Of a DNA stretch of 64,000 nt, positions 9,110 to 18,458 are shown piece after piece. Under the pieces are notes generated by a model that had not been told where the DNA came from, searched no databases, and worked only from the letters and a program-made list of their open reading frames with translations. Source of the stretch: Prolixibacteraceae bacterium (GTDB lineage Bacteria; Bacteroidota; Bacteroidia; Bacteroidales; Prolixibacteraceae); contig JANQHI010000079.1 of NCBI GenBank assembly GCA_028282705.1, positions 62,001 through 126,000 of the forward strand. The letters run 5' to 3'. Positions within the stretch are counted from its first letter, which is position 1; each line of letters begins with the position of its first letter. Position numbers and translations under genes: made by a program.

Positions 9110-10300
9110 CTATTCCACCTTGGGTAATGTAAAAATAAAAGCAGAACCTGCCTCCACCTGGCTTTGCACTTTTATTGTACCATTATGGGCATCAATAATT
9201 TTTTTGACAATTGCCAACCCTAAACCAGTTTTTTTTTCACCGCCAGTACTTTGTGAAGAAGCAGTTTTGTATGGATTAAAAATCTCTGGCAATTCATCTT
9301 CTGGTATACCCTGCCCCTGGTCTTTGACTTCTGTAACAACACAATTATTTTCTTCAGTGATGGTTAAAGATATAGTGGTTCCAGGCAAAGAAAATTTAGA
9401 AGCATTAACTAAAAGGTTATTCAAAACCTCTTCCATTTTTTGTTTGTCAAAAGAAAATTCCACTTTTGTAGGATATGTATTTAACCTTATGAGCTGTTTT
9501 TTCCTTTTGGTTAATATTTGGTTATTTGCAACCACTTCTTTTACAAAACCAACATAATCCTTTTTTTCCATGTTCAACTCAAAAATACCAGCTTCAATTT
9601 TTGACGCATCCAGGAAGTTTTCAATCAGGCTGAGGGCATATGTGCACCTGCCATTTATAATGTTAAGGAACTTAAACCTTTCCTCTCTCAGGTAACTGTC
9701 ATAATCATTCAAGAGCAATTCGCTAAATGACTGTGCCGCCCCTATAGGATTCTTTAGGTCATGGGCAACAATCCCTATATACTGGTTTTTTTCTTTATTT
9801 AATTTACTGAGTTTTAAATTGGTTTTTTCAAGTTCTTCAGTGCGTAATTTTACTTTTTCTTCCAATAATTTGTTGGTATCCTGCAAGGTTTTCATCAACT
9901 TGCGGTTTTTAGTGGTCAGCTCATATTTGTCAAAAGCTTCTCTTATGGTTGAATCCAGCTCTTTGGGATTCCATGGTTTGGTTATATAGCGAAAAACCTG
10001 CCCTTCATTAATAGCTCCCACAACAGCTTCAATATCTGAATAACCTGTTATGATAAGCCTCAAAGCATCAGGGTATTTATCCTTGATTATATTAAAAAAA
10101 TCAACCCCTGTAAGCCCTGGCATCCTTTGGTCAGAAATAATTACTTGTGCATTATGTTCTTCCATAACCTCAATGGCTTCAGTTGCACTATTGACCGTAA
10201 ATACAGTATACTTGCCTCTGAAATGCCTTGCCAATGATTTTGTAATGGCTACTTCATCATCAACTATTAGTAGTTTGTAGTCTAATTGGTCACTTTCCAT
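9110..10300 (-). CDS. Receiver domain fused to histidine kinase
   Basis: A 396-aa cytoplasmic protein without membrane segments. Residues ~8-128 are a receiver with the acidic pair D14-D15, phospho-acceptor D57 (IISDQRMPG), T85 and K108 (KPW). A coiled coil (~130-172) links it to a HisKA helix with H180 (IVAHDLKNPIG), followed by HATPase_c with N box (EEVLNNLLVNASKFS), DQGQGIP and a GLGLAIVKKI G box. This receiver-first layout suggests it is phosphorylated by another kinase and then signals onward. It is the last gene of the operon and starts 7 bp after the preceding kinase gene. No DNA-binding domain is present, so the final output is not encoded here. Confidence 0.93.
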   Translation of the reverse strand: MESDQLDYKLLIVDDEVAITKSLARHFRGKYTVFTVNSATEAIEVMEEHNAQVIISDQRMPGLTGVDFFNIIKDKYPDALRLIITGYSDIEAVVGAINEGQVFRYITKPWNPKELDSTIREAFDKYELTTKNRKLMKTLQDTNKLLEEKVKLRTEELEKTNLKLSKLNKEKNQYIGIVAHDLKNPIGAAQSFSELLLNDYDSYLREERFKFLNIINGRCTYALSLIENFLDASKIEAGIFELNMEKKDYVGFVKEVVANNQILTKRKKQLIRLNTYPTKVEFSFDKQKMEEVLNNLLVNASKFSLPGTTISLTITEENNCVVTEVKDQGQGIPEDELPEIFNPYKTASSQSTGGEKKTGLGLAIVKKIIDAHNGTIKVQSQVEAGSAFIFTLPKVE

Positions 10301-10307
10301 ACACCTA

Positions 10308-11531
10308 TTAATTTAAATTTTTAGGAATTGAAATAATGAACTGTGAGCCTTTTTCAGGTTCTGATTCAACATATATTGCCCCTTTATGAAGGCCCTGAAT
10401 TATTTTATAAGTAATGCTCAACCCCAGGCCAGTCCCTTCACCAACTGGTTTTGTAGTGAAAAATGGGTCAAATATTTTATCAATATGCTGCTGGGGTATG
10501 CCACAACCATTATCTTTAATTAAGATATCCACAGCTTTTTCATTATCAGTAATTACTAACCCTATCTCCCCTTTTTCTTCAACAGCTTGTACTGCATTTA
10601 TTAACACATTTAATAATGCCTGGTTCAATTGCGCAGGGTAACATTCCGTCATCAATACAGCTGGTGCTTCAATGCTAAGGTTTATTCCCTTTTTAGTTAT
10701 TTCAGGCTTAGCAATTGAAATTGTTGATTCAACATTTTCTATTAAATCAATGCTTTTTTTATCTGCTTCATCCAACCTGGAAAATTTCTTTAGCCCTTCA
10801 ACAATGTTTTTCACCCTTTCAAGCCCATCTTTGGTTTCTTTTATGATTTCAGGGATTTCCTCAATATGATATTCAGCTTCCTTGTTTTTGTATTCTTTGC
10901 CTACCCCTTTTTCTTTTGATTCCTGATATGCTTTTACCACTTCATCAACAGACTTCTCAAACGCAAATATATTGCTGTATGCAAAAGCAAGAGGATTGTT
11001 TATTTCGTGGACAACTCCTGCTACCAGTTTTCCTAAGGCATTCATTTTTTCTGAATGGACGAGCATTTGCTGGGTATCTTTCAGTTCTTTTAAAGCAAGT
11101 TCCAGTTTTTTCTTTTCTTGTATTAATTGCCTTTGCAAATTGTTGACTTGCTGGTTTAAATAGCTCATTTTATTGTTTTGCTGAAATAGCTGTTGGATAT
11201 TCGCTTCAGCAAAAACCACAAACTTGCCACCATGGCTGAATATCTTAGATTCAAGGGTATAATTTGTGTCAGTATAATTCCCAATTGTTAGCAGCCCCTT
11301 AAACACCATCCCATCCCCTTTAATTGATGTTATTGTGGTAATATCTGGATTGATAAATGAATTTTTGGGCTTTGAGCCCCCCTCTTCAACCCCAAGGAAA
11401 AAACACATAGCAGGGTTGGCATGAGAAAGCCTCCCCTCAGATGATAAAACTGCAACAGCAACCCCTTGCCCCTCGTGCAGAAGTTGTTTTACTAAATCTT
11501 CTATGTTTGGAATTTCAATATGCCCACCCAT
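10308..11531 (-). CDS. PAS-type sensor histidine kinase
   Basis: A 407-aa soluble kinase. Residues ~10-115 look like a PAS fold (VAVAVLSSEGRLSHANPAMCFFLG), then a long coiled coil (~118-160), a HisKA helix with H175 (AGVVHEINNPLAF) and HATPase_c (NQALLNVLINAVQAV, DNGCGIP, GTGLGLSITYKI). No transmembrane segment is seen, so its signal is probably cytoplasmic. It sits between the 153-aa helical protein (10 bp upstream) and the receiver-kinase (7 bp downstream), so it probably phosphorylates or is regulated by products of the same operon. Confidence 0.93.
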   Translation of the reverse strand: MGGHIEIPNIEDLVKQLLHEGQGVAVAVLSSEGRLSHANPAMCFFLGVEEGGSKPKNSFINPDITTITSIKGDGMVFKGLLTIGNYTDTNYTLESKIFSHGGKFVVFAEANIQQLFQQNNKMSYLNQQVNNLQRQLIQEKKKLELALKELKDTQQMLVHSEKMNALGKLVAGVVHEINNPLAFAYSNIFAFEKSVDEVVKAYQESKEKGVGKEYKNKEAEYHIEEIPEIIKETKDGLERVKNIVEGLKKFSRLDEADKKSIDLIENVESTISIAKPEITKKGINLSIEAPAVLMTECYPAQLNQALLNVLINAVQAVEEKGEIGLVITDNEKAVDILIKDNGCGIPQQHIDKIFDPFFTTKPVGEGTGLGLSITYKIIQGLHKGAIYVESEPEKGSQFIISIPKNLN

Positions 11532-11541
11532 TGCTTTAATT

Positions 11542-12003
11542 TTAATGGGCAGAGCCAGTTGGTTCAGGGTTTTCTTCAGCTAATTTATTGAAAACAGGGA
11601 TATTCACCTGTAGCCATTTGTAGTATGGTAAAATAGCCTCAGAGCAATCAGCAGATAACTCTTCCTTATAAATTTCAATCCAGGAGTTTAGTTGCGCAGC
11701 CCAATAGGTTGAGCTAAAATTACGCGATCTGTAAGCCCTGAAAACCCAGATAACAGTATCAACCAGCACTTCAGGTTTGTAAGCATAAAAAACTGACTCC
11801 ATGAAACGCGCATGGTTGGCATGGTTATCCTTCATCATATCCAGGTTGTTGCTACCTACCATTTCAAGTATGTCAGCCCTTGCTTCCATCTTTTTATTAA
11901 TAAGCCCAACCAAAAAATCCATCTTGGTACTGTATTCTTTGGCTTGTTTTTCGCCTACCTGTGGGATATCTCCTGCTGTGTGCAATAAATATTCTCTATC
12001 CAT
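11542..12003 (-). CDS. Unrecognised helical protein of the B12-kinase operon
   Basis: A 153-aa protein I do not recognise. It reads as all-helical, with many aromatic residues in the second half (FMESVFYAYKPE, VIWVFRAYRSRNF, YWAAQLNSWIEIY) and several histidines (HANHARF). It has no signal peptide and no membrane segment. The gene starts 1 bp after the stop of the B12-binding protein gene and ends 10 bp before a histidine kinase gene, so it is almost surely translated with them. It could be a small sensory or adaptor domain contacting the B12 protein or the kinase; this is inference from position only. Confidence 0.8.
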   Translation of the reverse strand: MDREYLLHTAGDIPQVGEKQAKEYSTKMDFLVGLINKKMEARADILEMVGSNNLDMMKDNHANHARFMESVFYAYKPEVLVDTVIWVFRAYRSRNFSSTYWAAQLNSWIEIYKEELSADCSEAILPYYKWLQVNIPVFNKLAEENPEPTGSAH

Positions 12004-12004
12004 A

Positions 12005-12661
12005 TTAAGTTGGTATTGAAGTTTTTAATGACTTGATAAATCTTTCAAGAAAATATAGGTCAGGGATTAAAACAACATTATTAAACTCTTTATTTATTTC
12101 ATCTTTCACATATTTTATTGCCTGGCCACCCACCAGAATTTTTAATTTAGGGAAGTCTGCTTGCACTTTCCAAATCATCTCAAAAAAGTTCCTTGCATTA
12201 AAATAGACACTAAAAGAAATTGCAAGGAGGTCAGGGCTAATTTCATGAATATACTTTACAAGTTCATTCACAGGGATGCCAGCTCCAAGGAAATAACTAT
12301 CCCAGCCATTCATTTCAAAAACATCTGCAACCATCCTAATACCTACCTGGTGCCTTTCATTCTCAACACAGGCCAATACTATTTTTTTGTTATATTTTTC
12401 AGAGGGTATTATCTGTGCAAAAAACTCATTTAAAATACCTTCTGTGACAGCTGTTGCTATATGTTCTGTTGCTACTGATATTTTATTTTGTTCCCACAAA
12501 ATACCCACTTTATAAAGGGATTGTTTAAAAACTTCCTCATAAAGATCTATAAAAGAGTGGTTTGTTTCCAGGTAAGCCTTAGCAAGGCTTGAGCACCCAA
12601 GCCTATCCCCATCAAGTAAATGGGAGAGGTATTTTTCTGCATAGTTTTCTGCTCTATCCAT
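12005..12661 (-). CDS. Stand-alone B12-binding protein with CarH-type photosensor motif
   Basis: A 218-aa protein with a four-helix cap (residues ~1-90, B12-binding_2 type) and a Rossmann-like B12-binding domain (~93-215). The cap carries W56 followed after nine residues by E66-H67, the W-x9-EH signature of photosensory adenosylcobalamin domains such as CarH and LitR. The lower-ligand motif E102-x-H104-x-x-G107 is intact, and the later GG loop (ILVGGQA) is present. There is no DNA-binding domain and no methyltransferase module. With kinases on both sides it is most likely a light or cobalamin sensor feeding a phosphorelay. A corrinoid carrier for a methyltransferase is the main alternative, but no methyltransferase gene is nearby. 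Confidence 0.88.
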   Translation of the reverse strand: MDRAENYAEKYLSHLLDGDRLGCSSLAKAYLETNHSFIDLYEEVFKQSLYKVGILWEQNKISVATEHIATAVTEGILNEFFAQIIPSEKYNKKIVLACVENERHQVGIRMVADVFEMNGWDSYFLGAGIPVNELVKYIHEISPDLLAISFSVYFNARNFFEMIWKVQADFPKLKILVGGQAIKYVKDEINKEFNNVVLIPDLYFLERFIKSLKTSIPT

Positions 12662-12732
12662 AACATAACCTTTACTAATTTTTTAATAAGAAAAATATCC
12701 CCTATTAAAAATAAGCTTTTTTAATGAAATAG

Positions 12733-15700
12733 CTACCTTAAAAACCTATTTATAACCTCTATAATTTCTTCAGCTTTAATAGGTTTAGAAATATGTGCAT
12801 TGCAGCCTGCCTTAAAAGCGTCTGACTGGTCGCTTTCAAAAGCATAAGCTGTTTGTGCAATAATGGGTATGTCTTTGTCAAATTCCCTGATTATTCTTGT
12901 AGCATCATACCCATTCATTACTGGCATCCTTACATCCATTAAAATAATTGAAACCCCAGGAGTATTTTTAAATAGCTTAATAGCTTCTTCCCCATCTTTT
13001 GCATGGATTAACTTATGCCCTTGTTTTTCTAAAATGACCTTTAAAAAATCAAAACTGATTTTGTCATCTTCTGCCACCAAAATTAATGCTTTCTTTTCTT
13101 CACTACCTTCCTTTACAGGCTCTTGAACCTGTTTATCTGTTTTCTTTTTTACCTGAGCATTTGGTAATGTAAAATAAAATGTACTTCCTCTGCCCAGTTC
13201 AGATTCTACCCAAATTTCACCTCCCAATAATTCAACATATGCCCTGGTAATAGCCAACCCTAGCCCTGCTCCTTCATAGCCACTTGAAAGGGTATGCTGT
13301 GCTTGCACAAAACGCTTGAAAATAATTTGTTGCTTGTTTTTAGCAACACCAATCCCAGTATCTTTTACATAGAACTCAATGAAACCATTTTTTACTTGAT
13401 ACCCAAACTCTATGCTGCCTTCATTAGTGTATTTCATTGCATTTTTGAGAAGGTTTGCCAAAATAGCATATAATTTCTCTTTATCTGTTTTTAAAATAAT
13501 TTCCTTATTACCTCCATTTACCTTACATACCAAATCTAATTGCTTTTGCTGTGCATCAGGTTTAAAGAAATCATATAAATAAAGGAACTGTTTATCAATG
13601 TTAGTATCTGACAGTGTAATTTCAATTTGCCCTGCTTCTATTTTTGATATATCAATCAGGTCATTAATAATATTAAGCATCCTGTACCCACTTTTTTCAA
13701 TAATATCTACATATTGCTCTTGCTGGCCTGTTGAAAGCATAGGTTCCCTCAACAGTTCTGCAAACCCCAAAATCCCATTCATTGGGGTCCTTATTTCATG
13801 GCTCATATTTGCCAGGAATGCTGATTTCAACCTGTCACTTTCTTCAGCCTTTTCTTTGGCAATTACCAAATCTTCTTCTGTCCTTTTGTTATCAATATAA
13901 ATGCTTAACTGGTTGGCCATTATTTCCAATATGTGCTTGCTTTCCTCATTATATGCATCAGAGTTATCATAACTCTGTACTGCATATACCCCAATTACTT
14001 TTGTATCAATCTTTAAGGGTACCCCCAGCCAACATTGGGGTTTAGTACCTATCAGCTTAATATTTTCATCTTTCTCAAATTGGGCAATATCATCATAATT
14101 TAGCAATACAGGCATACCCCTTTTTGCAACTATCCCTGAAATTGAACCTACTGCCGGCCATTCTTTAAAACTATCTTTTTCATCTTTCCAAAATGGTGAA
14201 TGGAACATATCAGTTTCAGCTTCATAAAAAGCAACAAAAAAGTTTGATGCATCCATGATTTTGCCTATTTCAGCTTGAACCCTGCCCAATAAATCCTTAA
14301 GCCTTCCTGAAGTAACTACAGCATGGGCAATATTGTATTGTATTTCCCTGATAACCTCTTCATTTTTACGTTTAGATATATCTGAGATTATATGTACTGA
14401 TCCTTTAATTTCCCCTTTTTCATCAAAAATTGGGTCTACCATTATTTCACAAACAACCCCATTTTGTTCCTGTTCAATCTTTTCCCTTTTTTTCGTTTTT
14501 TTCATTTTCACAAAGGGGCATTTATCAATTGGGCATTCACTACTATGAACATAGTTGAAACAACAAAATGTTTTTAATTCTTTATCTCTCCTTTGTAGCA
14601 AGTCCTTGAATGCCTGGTTACTTTGAATAATATGCTGATTTGCATCCAATAAAGCAATCCCATCATTTATAGCATCAAATGTTTTATTCCAGTTTACTGA
14701 AGCCTGTTGCAATTTCTTTTCAACTTCTTTTCGTTTTGAAATATCTGAAAATATCGTAACAAACTGGTCCTTTTTATTTCTGTAAGCTGCTATTTCACAG
14801 TGCTTTCCAATATATTTTACATAATCCTCAAAATGGATGGGTTTTCCTGTTTTAACCACATACCCATATTTTTCAATCCAATGAGGTTCTATATCAGGGA
14901 ATAGTTCCAAGACAGTATTTCCTAAAATATTTTTACGTTTTAACCTGGTCAGCCTTTCAAAACTATCATTCATTTCAATAAAACGATAATTAACCATTTT
15001 ACCTGAATCATTATAAATGGCTTCATGTACTGCCAACCCCTGCCCCATTTCTGTGATCATTGAACGGAATTTTTCTTCGCTTTCAATTAATTTTTCTTCA
15101 GCCTTTTTCCTTTCTGTTATGTCAACATGTGTACCCACAACTCTATAAGGTTTCCCATTTTCATCAAATAATGCATTTGCCCTGGACAATATATCAACCC
15201 AATGCCCATCTTTATGCTTCATTTTAAACTCCAGTTCAAAACGGGCAAGCTCTTTTTTCAGATGCCTGTCTAGCATTTCCCAGCTATTTTTTACCCCTTC
15301 TTTTCCTGTTAGTTCTTCCCATACTGAAAATTCATTTTTCAACTCATGGTCTTCATATCCTAACATTTTTTTCCATCCAGGGGAATAATAAATTTCATTT
15401 GTTTCTAAATTCCAGTCATACAACCCATCTTTGGTTGCTTGCATGGCCAGGTTAAACCTTTCCTCACTTTCAAAGAGCTTTTTTTCTGCATATTTTTGTT
15501 TGGAAATATTCTCTACTGTACCTTCATAATACAATATTTTTCCACTTGCATCTTTTATTATTTTTGCGTTTTCCTTTACATGCAATTTTCTTCCATCACG
15601 AGTAGTCCATATAGATTCTAAGCCATTTATTTCCCCTTTTTTCTCAATCTGCTCTTTAAATTGTTTCCTGGAATATTTAGGTTCAAAGCCTTCTGTTTCA

Positions 15701-17025
15701 AGATTACGTTCAGCTAGTTCTTCAAAAGATTTATAGCCTAACAACCTAATAATAGTTGGGTTAGCCAAAATAATCTTCCCACTTGGGTCAGTCCTGTAAA
15801 TACCTATAGATGCACTCTCAAATATTTGACGTAACCTTGCTTCACTTTCCCTAATTTGGCCTTCAATACTTTTGCGGTCAGTAATATCTTTTGAAACACT
15901 AACCAGGTCAGTAACTTTTCCTTCATTGTCTTTTATTGCCACAAAGAACATTAATACATGCACGTTTTTCCCATTTTTACCCACAGTGCATATTTCTATA
16001 TTAGTTAAACTTTTCCCTTGTAGCAATTCTGCAATTATGTGCTTTAACCTATCCAAGTCTTCTTCTTTATAAAGGATACCTATATATTTTCCTTTAACTT
16101 CTTCTTTTTTATACCCATATATTGATTCTGCCCCTTTATTCCATAGGGTAATATTTCCACTAATATCTGTGGTTACAATGGCATCAATAGTAGAATCAAT
16201 AATAATGGAACTCTTCTTTAATGCTTCTTCAGCTTCTTTTAAGGTGGTAATATCTGTAATAAAACCTTCTAATGCCAACAATTCATTAGTAGTTTTGCCA
16301 AATACAGCTTCCCCCTTTTCCAACACATATTTAACCATCCCTGAAGAAGTAACTATCCTGTAACTTACATCAAAGCTTTTGTTAGAACTTACTGCTAATT
16401 GCACATTATCCCAAACCTTTTTCCTGTCATCAGGATGTATTAATTCATTAAATGATTTTTTCCTATTCAGTATAATATCTGACTTTGAATAACCTGTCAT
16501 TTTTTTAAACCCATCACCAATAAACTCCATGGTCCAACCTGGGTCATTTTTACACCTGTAAGCAATACCTGGTAAATTATTTAACAGGGTATTTAGCTTC
16601 CTTTCACTTTCTTTTAATATGGCATTGGCATTTCTATTTTTTTCATTTTTCAACCTATTTTTCAGGGCAATTTTAACCTGGGCAGCCACATCTATTTTAT
16701 CAAATGGAGGCCTTAAAAAACCTGCAATTCCCCCATGGGGGTAATCAACCCATTTATCTAACCCATTATTTGAGTTTGCAACCAACAATATAGGGATATT
16801 GCAGGCCATTTTATCCCCTTTTATTTTTTTGAACAGATCAAAACTACCATCTGGTAATAAATCACTTAAAATAACCATATCAGGTTTTTCCTGCTTTAAA
16901 AGTTTTCCTGCTTTCTCGCCATTTAAAGCTAAATAAGCCTTGGCATTAAAAGAATTGCCTTCTACAATATGTTTTAACTGGTTTGTGTTTTGTTGGTTAT
17001 TGCTAATAATAAGAATCTTCAACAT
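12733..17025 (-). CDS. Giant hybrid histidine kinase: REC, six PAS, GAF, HisKA, HATPase, REC
   Basis: A 1430-aa cytoplasmic hybrid kinase. A TTG at 17058 extends the frame, but ATG at 17025 preceded by AGAGGT is the better start. Domains in order: degenerate N-terminal receiver (~1-125, KILIISNN), six PAS domains (~130-895), each ending in DIT or DIS-type motifs, GAF (~905-1045), HisKA with H1076 (NMSHEIRTPMNG), HATPase_c (~1130-1290, GAGLGLAITRAY) and a C-terminal receiver with D1364 (ILMDVRMPVMNGYDATRI). PAS6 contains a cysteine cluster (CC, then SECPIDKCP). No membrane segment is visible. It is the first gene of the operon and lies 71 bp upstream of the B12-binding protein gene. Confidence 0.93.
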   Translation of the reverse strand: MLKILIISNNQQNTNQLKHIVEGNSFNAKAYLALNGEKAGKLLKQEKPDMVILSDLLPDGSFDLFKKIKGDKMACNIPILLVANSNNGLDKWVDYPHGGIAGFLRPPFDKIDVAAQVKIALKNRLKNEKNRNANAILKESERKLNTLLNNLPGIAYRCKNDPGWTMEFIGDGFKKMTGYSKSDIILNRKKSFNELIHPDDRKKVWDNVQLAVSSNKSFDVSYRIVTSSGMVKYVLEKGEAVFGKTTNELLALEGFITDITTLKEAEEALKKSSIIIDSTIDAIVTTDISGNITLWNKGAESIYGYKKEEVKGKYIGILYKEEDLDRLKHIIAELLQGKSLTNIEICTVGKNGKNVHVLMFFVAIKDNEGKVTDLVSVSKDITDRKSIEGQIRESEARLRQIFESASIGIYRTDPSGKIILANPTIIRLLGYKSFEELAERNLETEGFEPKYSRKQFKEQIEKKGEINGLESIWTTRDGRKLHVKENAKIIKDASGKILYYEGTVENISKQKYAEKKLFESEERFNLAMQATKDGLYDWNLETNEIYYSPGWKKMLGYEDHELKNEFSVWEELTGKEGVKNSWEMLDRHLKKELARFELEFKMKHKDGHWVDILSRANALFDENGKPYRVVGTHVDITERKKAEEKLIESEEKFRSMITEMGQGLAVHEAIYNDSGKMVNYRFIEMNDSFERLTRLKRKNILGNTVLELFPDIEPHWIEKYGYVVKTGKPIHFEDYVKYIGKHCEIAAYRNKKDQFVTIFSDISKRKEVEKKLQQASVNWNKTFDAINDGIALLDANQHIIQSNQAFKDLLQRRDKELKTFCCFNYVHSSECPIDKCPFVKMKKTKKREKIEQEQNGVVCEIMVDPIFDEKGEIKGSVHIISDISKRKNEEVIREIQYNIAHAVVTSGRLKDLLGRVQAEIGKIMDASNFFVAFYEAETDMFHSPFWKDEKDSFKEWPAVGSISGIVAKRGMPVLLNYDDIAQFEKDENIKLIGTKPQCWLGVPLKIDTKVIGVYAVQSYDNSDAYNEESKHILEIMANQLSIYIDNKRTEEDLVIAKEKAEESDRLKSAFLANMSHEIRTPMNGILGFAELLREPMLSTGQQEQYVDIIEKSGYRMLNIINDLIDISKIEAGQIEITLSDTNIDKQFLYLYDFFKPDAQQKQLDLVCKVNGGNKEIILKTDKEKLYAILANLLKNAMKYTNEGSIEFGYQVKNGFIEFYVKDTGIGVAKNKQQIIFKRFVQAQHTLSSGYEGAGLGLAITRAYVELLGGEIWVESELGRGSTFYFTLPNAQVKKKTDKQVQEPVKEGSEEKKALILVAEDDKISFDFLKVILEKQGHKLIHAKDGEEAIKLFKNTPGVSIILMDVRMPVMNGYDATRIIREFDKDIPIIAQTAYAFESDQSDAFKAGCNAHISKPIKAEEIIEVINRFLR

Positions 17026-17323
17026 ACCTCTGGCCTTTGCAAAATTACAACTTTTCAAAGGCTAAACTGTTTAGTAATAAAACCCTAAATTACAAAATAA
17101 GCAGCATTAACTAATTAATTGCCTTTGAAATACCTTTCCTTTCCATTTTATATCCAGAAATCTGACAGAATGAATATAAGGATTTTTTTACACTTATCAC
17201 ATTATTTATAACATGTTGATAAACATTATAATAACTCAAAAAGACATAAATGTATATTCAATATGAATACATGCAAAAAACTACCATATCCGGGTATTAA
17301 CAAATGAAAAGCCAGCCATTTTT
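17026..17323. other. Gap holding the likely promoter of the kinase operon
   Basis: About 300 bp separate the glycosylasparaginase stop from the kinase start, both on the minus strand. The DNA is A+T-rich and contains a small palindrome, CTAAACTGTTTAG, at about 17061-17073. I saw no small gene, no terminator hairpin with a T run, and no cobalamin-riboswitch-like conserved element that I could recognise. Confidence 0.4.
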
Positions 17324-18322
17324 TCACCTGACCTTGAGGAAAGCTTCTGACTCTTTTAGCCCTGTAAATTGATTTGTTTTGAGAGCATAATGAAACCCTT
17401 TTTGAATACAGAATGAACCATACCCACCTTTTTTGTTTAATGCAATATAGCCTACCTGGTGTTGTTCATAACCAGGATTTTTTTTGATAATCCTCCTGAC
17501 TGCTTCCAAGCATGCTTCTTTTGGGTTTAACCCCGAACGCATTAATTCAACCACCAAAAAACTGCCCAATGTTTTCATGACCAACTCGCCACTGCCTGTA
17601 GCAACTGCCCCTCCTACTTCACCATCAACATACAGCCCAGCCCCAATTATTGGAGAATCCCCCACACGCCCATGCAATTTATAGGCCATCCCACTGGTGG
17701 TACATGCACCTGCAATTTTTCCATCAGCATCAAGAGCTAACATGCCAATGGTATCATGGTTAGTGTTTATTTCATCTTCAATATTTATGGTTGGTTTAAA
17801 TTGCCCACCCCTTTTTTTCCATTTTTTCCACTCTTTCTTCATTTCAGGGGTAAGCAGCTTTTCTTTTTTAAAGCCATTCTTTAAAGCAAATTTCAAAGCT
17901 CCTTTCCCTGTAAGCATAACATGAGGGGTTTTCTCCATAACCAACCTGGCCACAGAAATGGGATGCTTAATATGTTGTAAAAAAGCAACAGAGCCAGCCT
18001 GCCCCAAATGATCCATAATGCAGGCATCTAAAGTAACTTTCCCTGATTTATCAGGAAACCCACCATATCCTACTGTGGACACATTAGGGTCAGCTTCAGG
18101 TACCTTAACCCCAGCTTCAACTGCATCTAATGCAGTACCTCCTTCTTCCAATATTTTCCAAGCTGCTTCATTGGCAGGAAGCCCATGATCCCATGTTGAA
18201 ATAACTATAAGATAACCATCACCACCTTCATTTAAAGGGTTTGCTATCACTGGCCTTGCCAGCCCAATACCTGCTATAGCTAAGGAAGTTGATTTTAAGA
18301 AAGACCTTCTGGTAAAACTCAT
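17324..18322 (-). CDS. Tat-exported glycosylasparaginase
   Basis: A 332-aa Ntn-hydrolase of the N4-(beta-N-acetylglucosaminyl)-L-asparaginase family, which cleaves the Asn-GlcNAc link of glycopeptides. The N-terminus has a twin-arginine motif (TRRSFLK) and a hydrophobic stretch ending near residue 27, so it is probably exported folded. The self-cleavage site and nucleophile is T191 in HDTIGM, matching the flavobacterial enzyme. The downstream GRVGDSPIIGAGLYVD and ATGSGE motifs of the substrate pocket are intact. Length fits the unprocessed precursor. The gene is divergent from the SDR gene across 136 bp. A second member of the superfamily is encoded at 32865-33848. Confidence 0.93.
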   Translation of the reverse strand: MSFTRRSFLKSTSLAIAGIGLARPVIANPLNEGGDGYLIVISTWDHGLPANEAAWKILEEGGTALDAVEAGVKVPEADPNVSTVGYGGFPDKSGKVTLDACIMDHLGQAGSVAFLQHIKHPISVARLVMEKTPHVMLTGKGALKFALKNGFKKEKLLTPEMKKEWKKWKKRGGQFKPTINIEDEINTNHDTIGMLALDADGKIAGACTTSGMAYKLHGRVGDSPIIGAGLYVDGEVGGAVATGSGELVMKTLGSFLVVELMRSGLNPKEACLEAVRRIIKKNPGYEQHQVGYIALNKKGGYGSFCIQKGFHYALKTNQFTGLKESEAFLKVR

Positions 18323-18458
18323 TGTAATGGATTTTAAAATTACCTTACCCCTTTATACCCCTACAATCCAAGAGGAAATATTTGATTAAATATAAGGATA
18401 ATATTTGTTTAGGATTACCTGCTAATTTTATAATTTTGAAGGACAAAAAACAAAGGCT

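Noticed and set aside
12662-12732. A cobalamin riboswitch ahead of the B12-protein gene
   Set aside because: The 71-bp gap is too short and shows no conserved B12-box; the larger gap at 17026-17323 showed none that I could recognise either.
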